Shown here: positions 17,301 to 25,685 of the stretch, piece by piece
How the letters are laid out: every line of letters begins with the position of its first letter
How positions within the stretch are numbered: the stretch's first letter is position 1
DNA from: a virus
Virus record (IMG/VR): IMGVR_UViG_3300006925_000018
Span: 1 to 61,279 of that record
DNA: 61,279 bases
Reading direction: 5' to 3' (one strand)
Translations under genes and position numbers: made by a program
The notes under the pieces: generated by a model
The model's database searches: none
Told to the model about the DNA's origin: nothing
Seen by the model: only the letters and a program-made list of their open reading frames with translations

Positions 17301-20300
17301 ATTTACTGTTTACGTTAAAGAAAAACTGATAGAGATTTTTAAAGATATTAAAAGTAATGAAATGTCAAATCCAAATTCTGGAAGTGTTTTAAATCGTTTG
17401 GGAGATCGTATGACAGATGGTATACGAGATGCACTTGGCAGGTATTATAAAGATATCGAAGGCGGAGATCCTGATAATTTAAAAATTATTGGCCAAACTG
17501 GTGATGTTAAAACAGCAGTAAAGCAAAAATTTAAGGCTTTAAAAGATTGGATGCAAGGATTTGATAAAATTGCACAAGAAGTTGGATTTGAAAGCCAAGC
17601 AGATGAGATTGCAGGCAAAAATAATATTCCTGGCAGAGAAGATGACTTTGCGAGAAGTGTACAGGAAAGACCACCTATAACATTAAATATACCTGCACAT
17701 TCTCAGGCATACATGTGGACAGATCTGTACAGAGATTTAACTAATCCAGACTTTACTAAACAGGTTAGAAAATCAAAACAACTAAGAGCTAGATCACAGT
17801 TTACAACTAAGTTGAACAGCGGAAAAGTTTTTGTAATTCCATCGGCACATTTCAGCCAGGCTCTAGATGCATATGAAATACAAAAGTATGAAGAGAATCA
17901 TCGACCATGGAGAGTTAAAGCCGCTCAAAAGGTAATGAAAGAGTTTTATAAAACATACGGAAAAGCATTTAAAGATCTCGTTGATAACCCTGCTGACTAT
18001 GTTAGTATAAACGGACTGAAGGCTGAATTAAAGAAGGAAGGCATAGCAATATCAACTGAAGGTGATTCTAGAGAACCTAATGTAGAACCATTAGTACCTC
18101 ATTCAGAGACGTCACAACCAGGAGTAGGAACGCCTCTGTCTACAACAGCCGCCGCGGCTTGGCATGTAAACAACCCAGAGTTATCTAAAAAAGCAGACGC
18201 ATTAGATAAAAACGCAGACCAACATCGAAATAATACAATATCAACGCCACCAGAAAAAGAGGTTAATTCAGATTATGATAAAGCCAGAGCAGAACATCCA
18301 GGCTTCGATAGAATGATGCAACGTGGTATGCAGAATTACTTAGCACGTGGCGAAGTAAATTACCTAGTAGGATTTTTAAACGATCCATTGAAAGATAATG
18401 TTTTCAAATCGCATGTTTTAAATACTATAGCAAATCGAGGTGATATGGAAAACGGTCCTTTTGCTACTTTCCAAGATGCATTAGCAGTTACTCGTAGACA
18501 AGGTCATGAAAGTGTATTTACTAAATTTAATAAACTGTCATTGCAGGAACAAATAGCAAAGTTAGAAAACGTAGATGCAAATAGAATTAGTCAATTACAT
18601 GGTAAATTTGTTGAAGGAAATTTAAACAGAACTGAACTATCCAAAGACCAATCCAGATTTGATGCTTTTGTTAACAAAATTAATGCAGGAATACCATTTC
18701 AAATGACTGATAAAGCCGGCGGCGGCGAAATTGTATTACACCCAGATATGATTAAGGGTGTAACAGTTGCAAGTGATTTACCTGATCCTATAGACATAGA
18801 TGGCAATAACGTTGCTTGGAACAAATTAGAAAAAACAGCAGAATTTGGTTCTAGGACAGGCGGAGAAAAAGTCTCTAACAAAGGTGAAGTAGCAGAAGGT
18901 ATATTAGGATGTGCCACATTTGCTAGATTGCTTAAACGACCTATTGCTCCTATCACAGACGGTGATATAAAATCAGTTATGAAAAGATTGCCAACAGACG
19001 CACCAGATAAAGGTGGTTGGCATGAGTTAACACTTACTGCTAGAGAAACAGATAATCCTATAGCAGACTTCTTTACACTCACACTTAATCTTAAATCAGA
19101 TACTTATAAAGATTTTATAAACCCTGAGAAATGGTCTCTGATGAATAATATCAGTAACAATGTTGTAGGATATGTAAATGACAACATGGACAAGTACACA
19201 AAACTTTTTGCTAAAAACGGCAAAGTTGATGCTGTAAAAGTAATTGCTGATGGTGTAAGCGGAGAAACAGATACCAAAGTAGATGTATTTTTAACTCACA
19301 GTTTAGACGGCGGCCCAGAAAGAACACTACAACATTATGATATGAGTGTTAAAGTAGGTAGTACAAAACAAATGGGACAAGTAGGCGGCGGAAAAACAGC
19401 ACAAGGTGTATCAACGGAACGTTTCTTTATATTGAAAGAAATGTTTGAAAAATTTGGTGCAGATTTATCTGTAATTGAAAACCAGTTTATGTCTTCAGCA
19501 ACAATAAATGATGCTTATGTTATTGCATACAGTGAAGCGGCAAAACAAATAAACACTCATCTAACAACTGAAGATAAAGAAGTAGATTGGCTTATGCAAT
19601 TCTTGAATACTATTAAGTTCTTTGCCACTCTCAATGACGATAGAGTTAAGTTAGTGCAGTTTGAAGATACTTTAAAAGGTGGCTACTATGTGCTAGACTT
19701 TAAAAAGTTAGACAGAATGATGGATAAAGACAAAGTTGATCTAGAAGCGGTATTTATAGATGATAAAGCTCAGCCAAAAATTACTATTATTAACACAGTA
19801 AATAACAAACCGTTTTTATCTATAAGAAAAAAACAAGCACAAAATGACGGCTACATTAGAAACTACATTGAAAAAGAAAAAGGCTTAGTAGAGTTAATCA
19901 AAGTAAGAGGCTCGGGTATGCGTAAGAAAGTTGAAAGTGTCCAAGAAAGAGCTAGTTACGGTGTTTCTCTTGCAAACAAGGAAAAAATCCCTGCAATGAT
20001 TAAATTAGTAGGTAAACTATTTCGCAAAAAACTTCCAACAGTAGAAGTGCAAAACAAATTAAGACAAGAGTTTAATATTCAAGCCTTCGAAGCAAGGCAT
20101 GTTATTAGCATGTGGAAAGAATTGAATAGTGTTAAGGAAGGTGCAGTACCTAACAACGATACAATCAGAAAGTTAAAAGAAATTTTTGCAAAACCTTTAA
20201 TGTCTGATGATATTAAATCACAAATGGATGCGTATATATGTATTCCAGATCCTGCAATGATTAGAGACTTTAGAGCCGCTAGAGCTCAATACGGCGACAA

Positions 20301-20379
20301 TTTTGACATGAGAAGTATTGTTAGAGGTTATGCAAAAGTAAAATTACACAAAACATTACAAAAGCAATTAAGTAAATGA
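14371..20379 (+). CDS. 2002-residue putative internal virion protein with amidoligase-like and possible nuclease domains
   Basis: The largest gene here. The N-terminus MKFNDVQTLESLLKKLNEYG fits the shared targeting pattern (LNE|Y), followed by a Ser/Thr linker. From about residue 187, RCGFEAETSWDG, then AVETDSSIDSSGQGAEIISP (about 416-435), TGLHVTMSWYG (about 466) and NLIEFRIGGG (about 580) follow the order of the amidoligase / glutamate-cysteine-ligase-like fold, which makes amide bonds with ATP. Residues 190-380 are very acidic. Near residue 1634, TDTKVDVFL followed by DMSVKVGSTKQMG looks like a PD-(D/E)xK nuclease core (D...xVK). The C-terminus is helical. Four-base ATGA overlap with the next small gene. 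The domain calls were made by eye; the gene itself is certain. Confidence 0.7.
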   Translation: MKFNDVQTLESLLKKLNEYGNTSGSPSYSAGGTSSTKSSPTTSQSSTSVTKQSTSPTANGTKPPEPKLVKVTAKDLDDGSEFKDNKGNVQGKVVSKVGMLPKPDRVVVQTTDNEYHLYDPKMEVMVDEHIGHDILDKMTIKKSHKKNSLKRRIKKLTRKRLGEAPLCEINFNRKEIVTDALDSPVRCGFEAETSWDGISGSSGEDVNDMGWDEVSDSVYVSSSDNDYIMEGFSEYVRENLVPDYYDDVMARYMENERDEDSSYTRFMEEGSDAPTIDAVEEYRDNFKHEDPNEYENREEDGWEKINWIREYIDEEYEDQYLDFIREYLDDDGEVYQEAYEEAERETSIDEWIGNEFYSMSNFLDDYGIDYSELNGEGGLHEIADLLSEWQKQNSKFSQYPEVGDYDNTSGDAENWAVETDSSIDSSGQGAEIISPVYETPREMLEELKSFCEWLEEKGADTNSSTGLHVTMSWYGENPKFTQDEDDEFWGSKGGPNKLKMASLLGDTYLLQTFGRENNSYTKQQSKNIKRKANDARKFSGKGTEGFSDIERELAKGIDGGKFNSINFKGQIDSKTKTNLIEFRIGGGDDYHLDMPKIVKAVIRYATVMKAGYTDAFNKDYANAIHRIVHGAGKISRADMNIGSDVNEPLLDLFKSMISKDNYFNGVTAITNAYLSLYQVGINEEEPEPDTNASQQEAQKQYVKGMGLLALDVGLDRHRTNINAKSIGVIRRSFKEFDISEDQFTDLIFSRINQYPIPTQNDRIDQKASVLKKGIDSLFKKDMLSMPKFLNIPKAERIVKGTWNAIHSDGWSKEDQEELIDKLINLTTPDVADETKRNNIKYSIINMIEDEEFNSFYSNMTRGGYNSSNPPAQPGEIYYENEFKDLMKFLNKYNNYSQPVAPHFNSNISSSDTYLENYLNSYTMKLRKRFLHLEEIKDDNFQLYVESVKKIGELSRTLLNAWGDHEQIEFDGVHNRLVFTVYVKEKLIEIFKDIKSNEMSNPNSGSVLNRLGDRMTDGIRDALGRYYKDIEGGDPDNLKIIGQTGDVKTAVKQKFKALKDWMQGFDKIAQEVGFESQADEIAGKNNIPGREDDFARSVQERPPITLNIPAHSQAYMWTDLYRDLTNPDFTKQVRKSKQLRARSQFTTKLNSGKVFVIPSAHFSQALDAYEIQKYEENHRPWRVKAAQKVMKEFYKTYGKAFKDLVDNPADYVSINGLKAELKKEGIAISTEGDSREPNVEPLVPHSETSQPGVGTPLSTTAAAAWHVNNPELSKKADALDKNADQHRNNTISTPPEKEVNSDYDKARAEHPGFDRMMQRGMQNYLARGEVNYLVGFLNDPLKDNVFKSHVLNTIANRGDMENGPFATFQDALAVTRRQGHESVFTKFNKLSLQEQIAKLENVDANRISQLHGKFVEGNLNRTELSKDQSRFDAFVNKINAGIPFQMTDKAGGGEIVLHPDMIKGVTVASDLPDPIDIDGNNVAWNKLEKTAEFGSRTGGEKVSNKGEVAEGILGCATFARLLKRPIAPITDGDIKSVMKRLPTDAPDKGGWHELTLTARETDNPIADFFTLTLNLKSDTYKDFINPEKWSLMNNISNNVVGYVNDNMDKYTKLFAKNGKVDAVKVIADGVSGETDTKVDVFLTHSLDGGPERTLQHYDMSVKVGSTKQMGQVGGGKTAQGVSTERFFILKEMFEKFGADLSVIENQFMSSATINDAYVIAYSEAAKQINTHLTTEDKEVDWLMQFLNTIKFFATLNDDRVKLVQFEDTLKGGYYVLDFKKLDRMMDKDKVDLEAVFIDDKAQPKITIINTVNNKPFLSIRKKQAQNDGYIRNYIEKEKGLVELIKVRGSGMRKKVESVQERASYGVSLANKEKIPAMIKLVGKLFRKKLPTVEVQNKLRQEFNIQAFEARHVISMWKELNSVKEGAVPNNDTIRKLKEIFAKPLMSDDIKSQMDAYICIPDPAMIRDFRAARAQYGDNFDMRSIVRGYAKVKLHKTLQKQLSK

Positions 20380-20489
20380 ACGAAGAAATAAAAGTAAGAG
20401 AACCGCAACTGCCTGTAGAAGGCGAATACACACTTTGTAATAGAGGTGAAGTTGCTGTATATAGAAATGGGAAATGGGTAAGACCGTGA
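20376..20489 (+). CDS. small protein, 37 aa, translationally coupled
   Basis: ATG 20376 overlaps the stop of the giant gene (ATGA), and its own TGA (20487-20489) overlaps a GTG that is the likely start of the next gene (GTGA). The product, MNEEIKVREPQLPVEGEY and then LCNRGEVAVYRNGKWVRP, reads like a small beta hairpin with Gly, Tyr and Trp. The chained overlaps suggest that it is translated; it may mainly couple translation of its two large neighbours. Function unknown. Confidence 0.6.
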   Translation: MNEEIKVREPQLPVEGEYTLCNRGEVAVYRNGKWVRP

Positions 20490-23338
20490 AGCAATCAATA
20501 TTTGAAGCAATGGTAAGTACATTACCACACAATGTTCAAGGAACACCTGTTCCTAGAGCCGAGATGCCTCAATTAAAAGTGCCAGACTTAGAAAATTATA
20601 ATACTGTACGAATAGATTTTCCAATAGATAGAATTAAACCAGTACAAACAGAAAGAGTGCCAGGACTAGCAAGAAAGGTTGCTCGAGATTTTGATGGTAA
20701 AGACAAACCGTTTATATTAGACAAAGACTACAAACTTGTTAACGGGCATCACAGATATGATGCCGCTAGATTGCTAGGTAAAGAAGTTGTAGATGTAGTT
20801 ATAATCAGAGATAAAACCTTAGATCAACTAATGGGACTGCATAAAGATACAACAAGCAACACACCAACTATTCAAACTGAAGACGACATGTCTGACTTTC
20901 ACCGCAAACTAAAAATCGCACTAGAGAAAAGAAACCTTTTCGCTGACGGCGGAGGCGGCGGTGGCGGTGGAGGCGGTGGCGGCGGAGCCGGTGGCGGTGC
21001 AGGAGCCGGTGGTGGTACTGGAGCAGGAGCAGGAGCAAGTGCCGGAGCAGGAGCAAGTGCCGGAGGAGACTCAGGAGGCGACAGCGGTTCATCAGGTAGC
21101 AGTGATTCAGGACCAAGTACAGACAGTGGTGATAGTTCGCCAGCACCTGCAAGAGGTTATATGTACTTTGGTTCAATGCCAGCATACAGTAAAAGCAAAA
21201 AGAAGAAAAAGAAAAAGAAAAAAACTAGTACTAAATTTGGCAAAGGTGCATCGGTTTATGAAGCACAAGAAAATACTATATATGCAAAATGTGAATTAGA
21301 ACATATTGTAGATGGTGTCGATAAAGGAAACTTTTTATTCAAGCAAGAACCTGGTAAGCCTGTACTAGTTGTAGGAACAGTTACAGGACTAACACCAGGT
21401 AAGCATGGTTTTCATATACATGAATTTGGAGACCTAAGCAATGGCTGTGAAAGTGCAGGCGGACATTATAATCCAGACGGTGTAGATCACGGAGACTTAG
21501 ATAGCGGACATGCAGGTGACTTAGGTAACATAGTTGCTGATGAAAACGGTATTGCAAAAATAGGAATAGTTTTAAAACGTGTAGACTTACACGGAGATAG
21601 AAACATTGTAGGCAGAGCAATAGTTGTTCATGCTGATGAAGATGATTTAGGCAAGGGCGGAGATGAGGAAAGTGCAAAAACAGGTAATGCAGGTGATAGA
21701 TTAGGTTGTGGTGTTATTAGATTAGCAACATTAAATGAAACCATAGAAGCCGCACAAGATATGAAAGCATTAATGAAAGGCATAGATTCAGACTTAGCAC
21801 AACGTAAAAAAGACCTCAAAAAGAAAATTAAGGCAAGTGTATACGAAGCACCAATAATTAGACCACAAGATTCATATGATCCAAACGCCAACGATGCATA
21901 TAATTCTGCAACAAATAGACAACCTCCTAAATATGATTATGATCCTGAGGTAGATTATAGACCAGGTAAAAGTTTAGGTAAAATTCCTAACATACAATCT
22001 GAAACAGAAGTAGTACAGATGCCTAATAGAGATTTGTATTTGTTTTATTCTAATACTATGCCTAAATCTACTACACCTGAACAAAAGACAATGTGGCAAA
22101 AATTTGTAACAGCAATGTTACACAATCCAAAAGCAAATCAAACTGGTCCTACCAAAGAAAAAAATGTAATAGGTTTTTTAAAATTAAAACCTTTTGAAGA
22201 TGGTTATAGAGTTGCTGGTGTTGGAATGGATCCTGAAATACGAGGACAAGGCAAAGCAATTAAATTATACATGGCTTTTAGTGCCTGGAAAAGTGTTCCT
22301 ATATATTCTGACTTTACACAAACGCCTAGTGCTAAAACAATGTGGAATAGTATAATAGGCCGTTATCCTAAAAGAGTTGTTGCATATGATCAACAAAGTA
22401 AACAAGATATACCGTTATCTAAAGCAGGTGAGATGTATCAAGACGCACCACCTGACTATAAAAAATTAACTCAATTCGACGTAGCGAAAGCTCATAGTGG
22501 CACTAAACTGTTTAAATTATTACCAGAAGGTGTAACAAAGGGCAACTTTGGTGGACTTATATATCCTCGACTACCACATGAAGAAGTGGTAGATGCCATT
22601 AGTGAGTGGGAGTACGGTAACACACCTATTGAACTTAGTAATGGATATGTTATAAATGCCAGAGAAGAAGGCTATAACGAAGACGACAATGCTTGGGTAT
22701 TATTAGACCCACAGGGTAAAATAATTGATGATGGTGAAGGTTCTATTGAAGATGTAATGCAGGACTTTACACCAATAGCAATAGAAGAAAACTTTGCTGA
22801 CGGTAAAAAGAAAGGCAAAAGTCGTCCAGGTAGAGTAAAACGTTCAGGAGCAAGTTGCAATGGCTCAGTAACTGATCTGCGTAAACGTGCAAAAAATAGC
22901 AGTGGTGAGAAAGCAAAAATGTATCACTGGTGTGCTAACATGAAGTCTGGTAAAAAGAAAACTAAAGAAAGTTACTATAGTAGAATGGCAGTTGATAAGA
23001 TAGAAATGAGACCAAAAGACTTTAATGACAAGTACGGTACAGCAGACGCCTATACTGGCATAGCTCAGCCTCAACAGAAACTAAAACCATCTAAGTGGGA
23101 AGTTGGTAACCCAACAGGACCTCATAGCGAAAATGTTTTTATAAACATTCGCACTAATCAAGTATCAGGAGCCACTGCAATAAAACAAATAACTGCTCAA
23201 TACACACATGACCAAATGGTTAAACCTCTAGAGCAGGGCGGTTTAGGTGCAAGGCAGACAAAGAATACAAGTGATAACAAATACTATATGCCTTATGTGT
23301 TATTTGATAAACATGTAAAGTCCGGAAAGATAAAATAG
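20486..23338 (+). CDS. multidomain putative virion polyprotein: ParB-like, Cu/Zn superoxide dismutase, GNAT, basic tail
   Basis: I chose GTG 20486 (four-base GTGA overlap) because it gives MKQSIFEAM, with IFE|A; ATG 20474 adds four residues. Domains in order: ParB-like (about 40-115, with KPFILDKDYKLVNGHHRYDA); a run of 13 glycines and a Ser/Gly linker; a run of nine lysines (about 237-245); ASVYE|A (255-260); a complete Cu/Zn SOD with HGFHIH (H310, H312), GCESAGGHYNPDG, VVHADEDD and the second cysteine in LGCGVI; ASVYE|A again (450-455); a GNAT-like domain with GVGMDPEIRGQGKA (about 576-591); and a basic segment near 772 (GKKKGKSRPGRVKR). SOD disproportionates superoxide. The duplicated site suggests that the SOD (about 195 aa) is cut free. 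Confidence 0.78.
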   Translation: MKQSIFEAMVSTLPHNVQGTPVPRAEMPQLKVPDLENYNTVRIDFPIDRIKPVQTERVPGLARKVARDFDGKDKPFILDKDYKLVNGHHRYDAARLLGKEVVDVVIIRDKTLDQLMGLHKDTTSNTPTIQTEDDMSDFHRKLKIALEKRNLFADGGGGGGGGGGGGGAGGGAGAGGGTGAGAGASAGAGASAGGDSGGDSGSSGSSDSGPSTDSGDSSPAPARGYMYFGSMPAYSKSKKKKKKKKKTSTKFGKGASVYEAQENTIYAKCELEHIVDGVDKGNFLFKQEPGKPVLVVGTVTGLTPGKHGFHIHEFGDLSNGCESAGGHYNPDGVDHGDLDSGHAGDLGNIVADENGIAKIGIVLKRVDLHGDRNIVGRAIVVHADEDDLGKGGDEESAKTGNAGDRLGCGVIRLATLNETIEAAQDMKALMKGIDSDLAQRKKDLKKKIKASVYEAPIIRPQDSYDPNANDAYNSATNRQPPKYDYDPEVDYRPGKSLGKIPNIQSETEVVQMPNRDLYLFYSNTMPKSTTPEQKTMWQKFVTAMLHNPKANQTGPTKEKNVIGFLKLKPFEDGYRVAGVGMDPEIRGQGKAIKLYMAFSAWKSVPIYSDFTQTPSAKTMWNSIIGRYPKRVVAYDQQSKQDIPLSKAGEMYQDAPPDYKKLTQFDVAKAHSGTKLFKLLPEGVTKGNFGGLIYPRLPHEEVVDAISEWEYGNTPIELSNGYVINAREEGYNEDDNAWVLLDPQGKIIDDGEGSIEDVMQDFTPIAIEENFADGKKKGKSRPGRVKRSGASCNGSVTDLRKRAKNSSGEKAKMYHWCANMKSGKKKTKESYYSRMAVDKIEMRPKDFNDKYGTADAYTGIAQPQQKLKPSKWEVGNPTGPHSENVFINIRTNQVSGATAIKQITAQYTHDQMVKPLEQGGLGARQTKNTSDNKYYMPYVLFDKHVKSGKIK

Positions 23339-23345
23339 ATAAATA
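23338..23345 (+). promoter_or_regulatory. T4-type late promoter, leaderless arrangement
   Basis: GATAAATA shares its G with the upstream stop codon and is followed by five bases and ATG 23351. Confidence 0.75.
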
Positions 23346-23350
23346 CAATT

Positions 23351-23677
23351 ATGCTTATAAACGACATTATAACAGAAACAACTTCCGGTGGTATTGCCAT
23401 TGTTGCTTCACCAATGGGCAAAATGCAAAAGAGACCTAACCCAAGTGTTTTTGCAAAAAGCAAAAAGAGAGTTTCAGAAGATACAGACCCAAAAGCAGAT
23501 CCAGAAATTGTTGCCAAGTTTGCTAGGGTAAGTGATAAAGACAGATCTTACTATATTATGAAGTGGGCTGAAGAAAAAGGAATTAATAGCGACGATGCTA
23601 TGTGCCTAGCAGGTTATGTAAGAGATGGATATATAGGCGCAGGTGCTTGGAACTGGGCATATCGACCAAAAGGTTAA
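23351..23677 (+). CDS. small putative internal virion protein, 108 aa
   Basis: Begins MLINDIITETTSGGIAIVAS, with ITE|T as a possible processing site. A basic region (GKMQKRPNPSVFAKSKKR) follows, then a helical C-terminal domain (KDRSYYIMKWAEEKGINSD) ending in aromatic-rich AGAWNWAYRPKG. No known enzyme motif. It is preceded by a perfect late box at the five-base spacing, so its message is probably leaderless. Confidence 0.6.
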   Translation: MLINDIITETTSGGIAIVASPMGKMQKRPNPSVFAKSKKRVSEDTDPKADPEIVAKFARVSDKDRSYYIMKWAEEKGINSDDAMCLAGYVRDGYIGAGAWNWAYRPKG

Positions 23678-23679
23678 TT

Positions 23680-23904
23680 ATGAAAGCAGTTAAATGCAAA
23701 GACGGCCACCTCAGTTTCATTAGTTCTAATGATGCGAGACTCTTCAACAAAATAGACTTTGACAGATTTTTAGATATAAATACATTAGACGAAGGAACTT
23801 TACATCAATGCGAAGAGATGTATAAACAAAACGTCATCCGTAAAATAACTACAAAGGAAGGAAAAGTTGGCTACAAAATCTACCCACAAAAAACAGAAGT
23901 ATAA
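23680..23904 (+). CDS. hypothetical protein, 74 aa
   Basis: ATG 23680 was chosen (MKAVKCKDGHLSFISSNDAR). A longer reading from 23602 would run through the upstream gene in another frame with a non-native-looking Cys/Arg-rich start. The protein is small, mixed alpha/beta and slightly basic. It overlaps the next gene by 38 bases. A perfect TATAAATA occurs inside it at 23775-23782 and might serve the next gene. Function unknown. Confidence 0.6.
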   Translation: MKAVKCKDGHLSFISSNDARLFNKIDFDRFLDINTLDEGTLHQCEEMYKQNVIRKITTKEGKVGYKIYPQKTEV

Positions 23905-24325
23905 CAAAAGACAGAAGCAAGATCTAGCAGTTAAGTTAGATAAACTTGCTCAAAATGTGTCTAAACGTGGTGCCTATGTGGTTACTAGGAATGCTACTAA
24001 CGATTTCTTCGTTATAGTAGAGGCTTTAAATAAAAAGGTGGTATTGACACATATACTTCAAAAAAACACAGCACAAGGGCTTTGTGTACGTCTAAACAGC
24101 CGAAATAAGCCCAACTCACCTTATGAACCAGTGACAGATATGCAACTAACTAGAACACAAAAGTTGTTAAATAGATATGCTGATCTATTCACCGAATCAA
24201 TATTTCACAAATACACAATCAAAACAACAAAAAAGAATTTTACAAGAGACGTGGCATTTATAAGATTACACGAAACAGTTCTCAAACTCAAAGGCATTGC
24301 AGAAGAGCTAAGACACCAGTTATAA
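23867..24325 (+). CDS. hypothetical basic protein, 152 aa (TTG start)
   Basis: TTG 23867 is preceded by AAGGAAGG (about 23854-23861), a strong ribosome site that decides the start. The product begins MATKSTHKKQKYNKRQKQDL and has a central beta region (AYVVTRNATNDFFVIVEALNKKVV) and a helical C-terminus. It is highly basic. In marine T4-like phages small proteins of this type are common and uncharacterised. No recognised domain. Confidence 0.62.
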   Translation: MATKSTHKKQKYNKRQKQDLAVKLDKLAQNVSKRGAYVVTRNATNDFFVIVEALNKKVVLTHILQKNTAQGLCVRLNSRNKPNSPYEPVTDMQLTRTQKLLNRYADLFTESIFHKYTIKTTKKNFTRDVAFIRLHETVLKLKGIAEELRHQL

Positions 24326-24350
24326 AACTTTTAATAAATTTTGCAATTAT

Positions 24351-24358
24351 GATAAATA
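24351..24358 (+). promoter_or_regulatory. T4-type late promoter with leader
   Basis: GATAAATA lies 34 bases before ATG 24393, and TAGGAAA in the leader is a moderate ribosome site. Confidence 0.7.
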
Positions 24359-24392
24359 AGTGTAATAACTAACTTATAACTAGGAAATCACT

Positions 24393-25682
24393 ATGTTTTT
24401 GAATGAATTTAATCAAACATCAATTAGTAAGGTAGCATCGCTTAACAAAATGCTGTCTGAAGAATTTGGTATAAAAATCAATCCAGGAACAGTCAATCTC
24501 ACAAAGTTAATGAAGATTAACGAGCAGGCCAAAGCGGCTTTGTATAAAATTAGAGGTAGTAAGAAGAAATTTCAATTAGAGCCAGAGTATGCAAAATACT
24601 TAGGTTTAAAAGATATTTCAGAGACGATGATTGTTGAAGGGTACTACGAATCCAGCCCAGGCTACCAAGCACTAGAGGCTAAAATCTATGAAAGAGTAAT
24701 GGAACTTTGTAATTCAGGGTACACGGCAGAAGAAGCCAGAAGCCAATGTATGAACGAAGTTAGACAAGACCCGTCTCATTGTTATGAAGATGCATGTACA
24801 GAGACTATGGTTATGTCTGCAATTGGCAAATTCGAAGAGTCATGTGGTAGTAAGCATGAATCAATTGAAGAAGAGTTAGGCCTTCCAGAAACTGATATGA
24901 GTCCAAGACTAGTAAGAGAACTTGCTACTGAAATTGGAATAGATCTTGCAACAATGGAAGATTACAATGCTATCGAAGAAAAACTTAAAACTTTTGCTGA
25001 AGTTAGTGGCAAAAGCAGAGACTCAGTTGTTGGTTTCCTAAACGGTCTCGAAGAAGATTCAGTAGTTAGTGGTATCCAAATGTTTGGCAGAAAGATTGAA
25101 GAGCAAAATAAATTTACTGGTGCTAGAAAAGATGCTATTGCACAAGGCAAAGATTCTTTTGAAGTAGATGGTAAAACATATAAAGTAACTGGTGATACTT
25201 CCGATGAAGAGGAAGCAGTAGAGGAAAGTACAATGTTTGATTCAATTATAGATGAAATGCTTAACGAAGAAGTTGGCGAAAAAGAAGCAGAAGTTGTTAT
25301 GGCTGTTAGAGCATTAGCAGATGATATTCAAGACCAAGTAGAAAGAATTGGTAGAATGGTTAATGTAGATATTCCAGCAATAGCAGATTCTATTAGAACT
25401 GAAATGGGAGCCGATACAGCATTATCATTCTCAGATGGTTCATCACAATTACTTACAGCACACTTAGAAGCAGTTAAGGCTGTTAAGTCTGCATTTGATC
25501 AACAAATTAGCGGATTAACAGGCGGCGAAATGGTTGGCGGTCTTGGTGATACGGCAGATTTAGGTGCCGAACTAAACAGCGATCCTTCAATGGATAGTTT
25601 AGGAATGGAAGAGCCAGTAGCAGACAACGTTCCAGCAATGGCAGGCCCAGAAGAAGAGCCACTCGGAAGAGCAGAGGTTTAA
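24393..25682 (+). CDS. acidic putative prohead core or internal protein, 429 aa
   Basis: Begins MFLNEFNQTSISKVASLNKM, then LSE|E near residue 23. The N-terminal 80 residues are mixed and include the well-formed stretch QAKAALYKIRGSKKKFQL. The centre is acidic and helical with several Cys (about 105-150), and the C-terminal 120 residues are Gly-, Asp- and Glu-rich and probably disordered. Acidic helical composition and late expression fit a scaffold or core protein that is degraded or trimmed during maturation. A virion role is probable; the specific function is not assigned. Confidence 0.6.
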   Translation: MFLNEFNQTSISKVASLNKMLSEEFGIKINPGTVNLTKLMKINEQAKAALYKIRGSKKKFQLEPEYAKYLGLKDISETMIVEGYYESSPGYQALEAKIYERVMELCNSGYTAEEARSQCMNEVRQDPSHCYEDACTETMVMSAIGKFEESCGSKHESIEEELGLPETDMSPRLVRELATEIGIDLATMEDYNAIEEKLKTFAEVSGKSRDSVVGFLNGLEEDSVVSGIQMFGRKIEEQNKFTGARKDAIAQGKDSFEVDGKTYKVTGDTSDEEEAVEESTMFDSIIDEMLNEEVGEKEAEVVMAVRALADDIQDQVERIGRMVNVDIPAIADSIRTEMGADTALSFSDGSSQLLTAHLEAVKAVKSAFDQQISGLTGGEMVGGLGDTADLGAELNSDPSMDSLGMEEPVADNVPAMAGPEEEPLGRAEV

Positions 25683-25685
25683 TTA

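Noticed and set aside
20946-21080. Tandem GGN triplets considered as a repeat element
   Set aside because: The run codes a Gly/Ala-rich linker in frame, so it is a coding repeat rather than an independent mobile or CRISPR feature.
20961-21299. Val/Glu/Gln-rich frame across the glycine run
   Set aside because: It is the +1 frame of the GGN-repeat that codes the poly-glycine linker; low-complexity shadow.
23775-23782. Perfect TATAAATA inside the 74 aa gene
   Set aside because: It lies in coding sequence (codons for Asp-Ile-Asn) and no ATG follows at the late spacing; may be chance, although it could serve the TTG gene at 23867.
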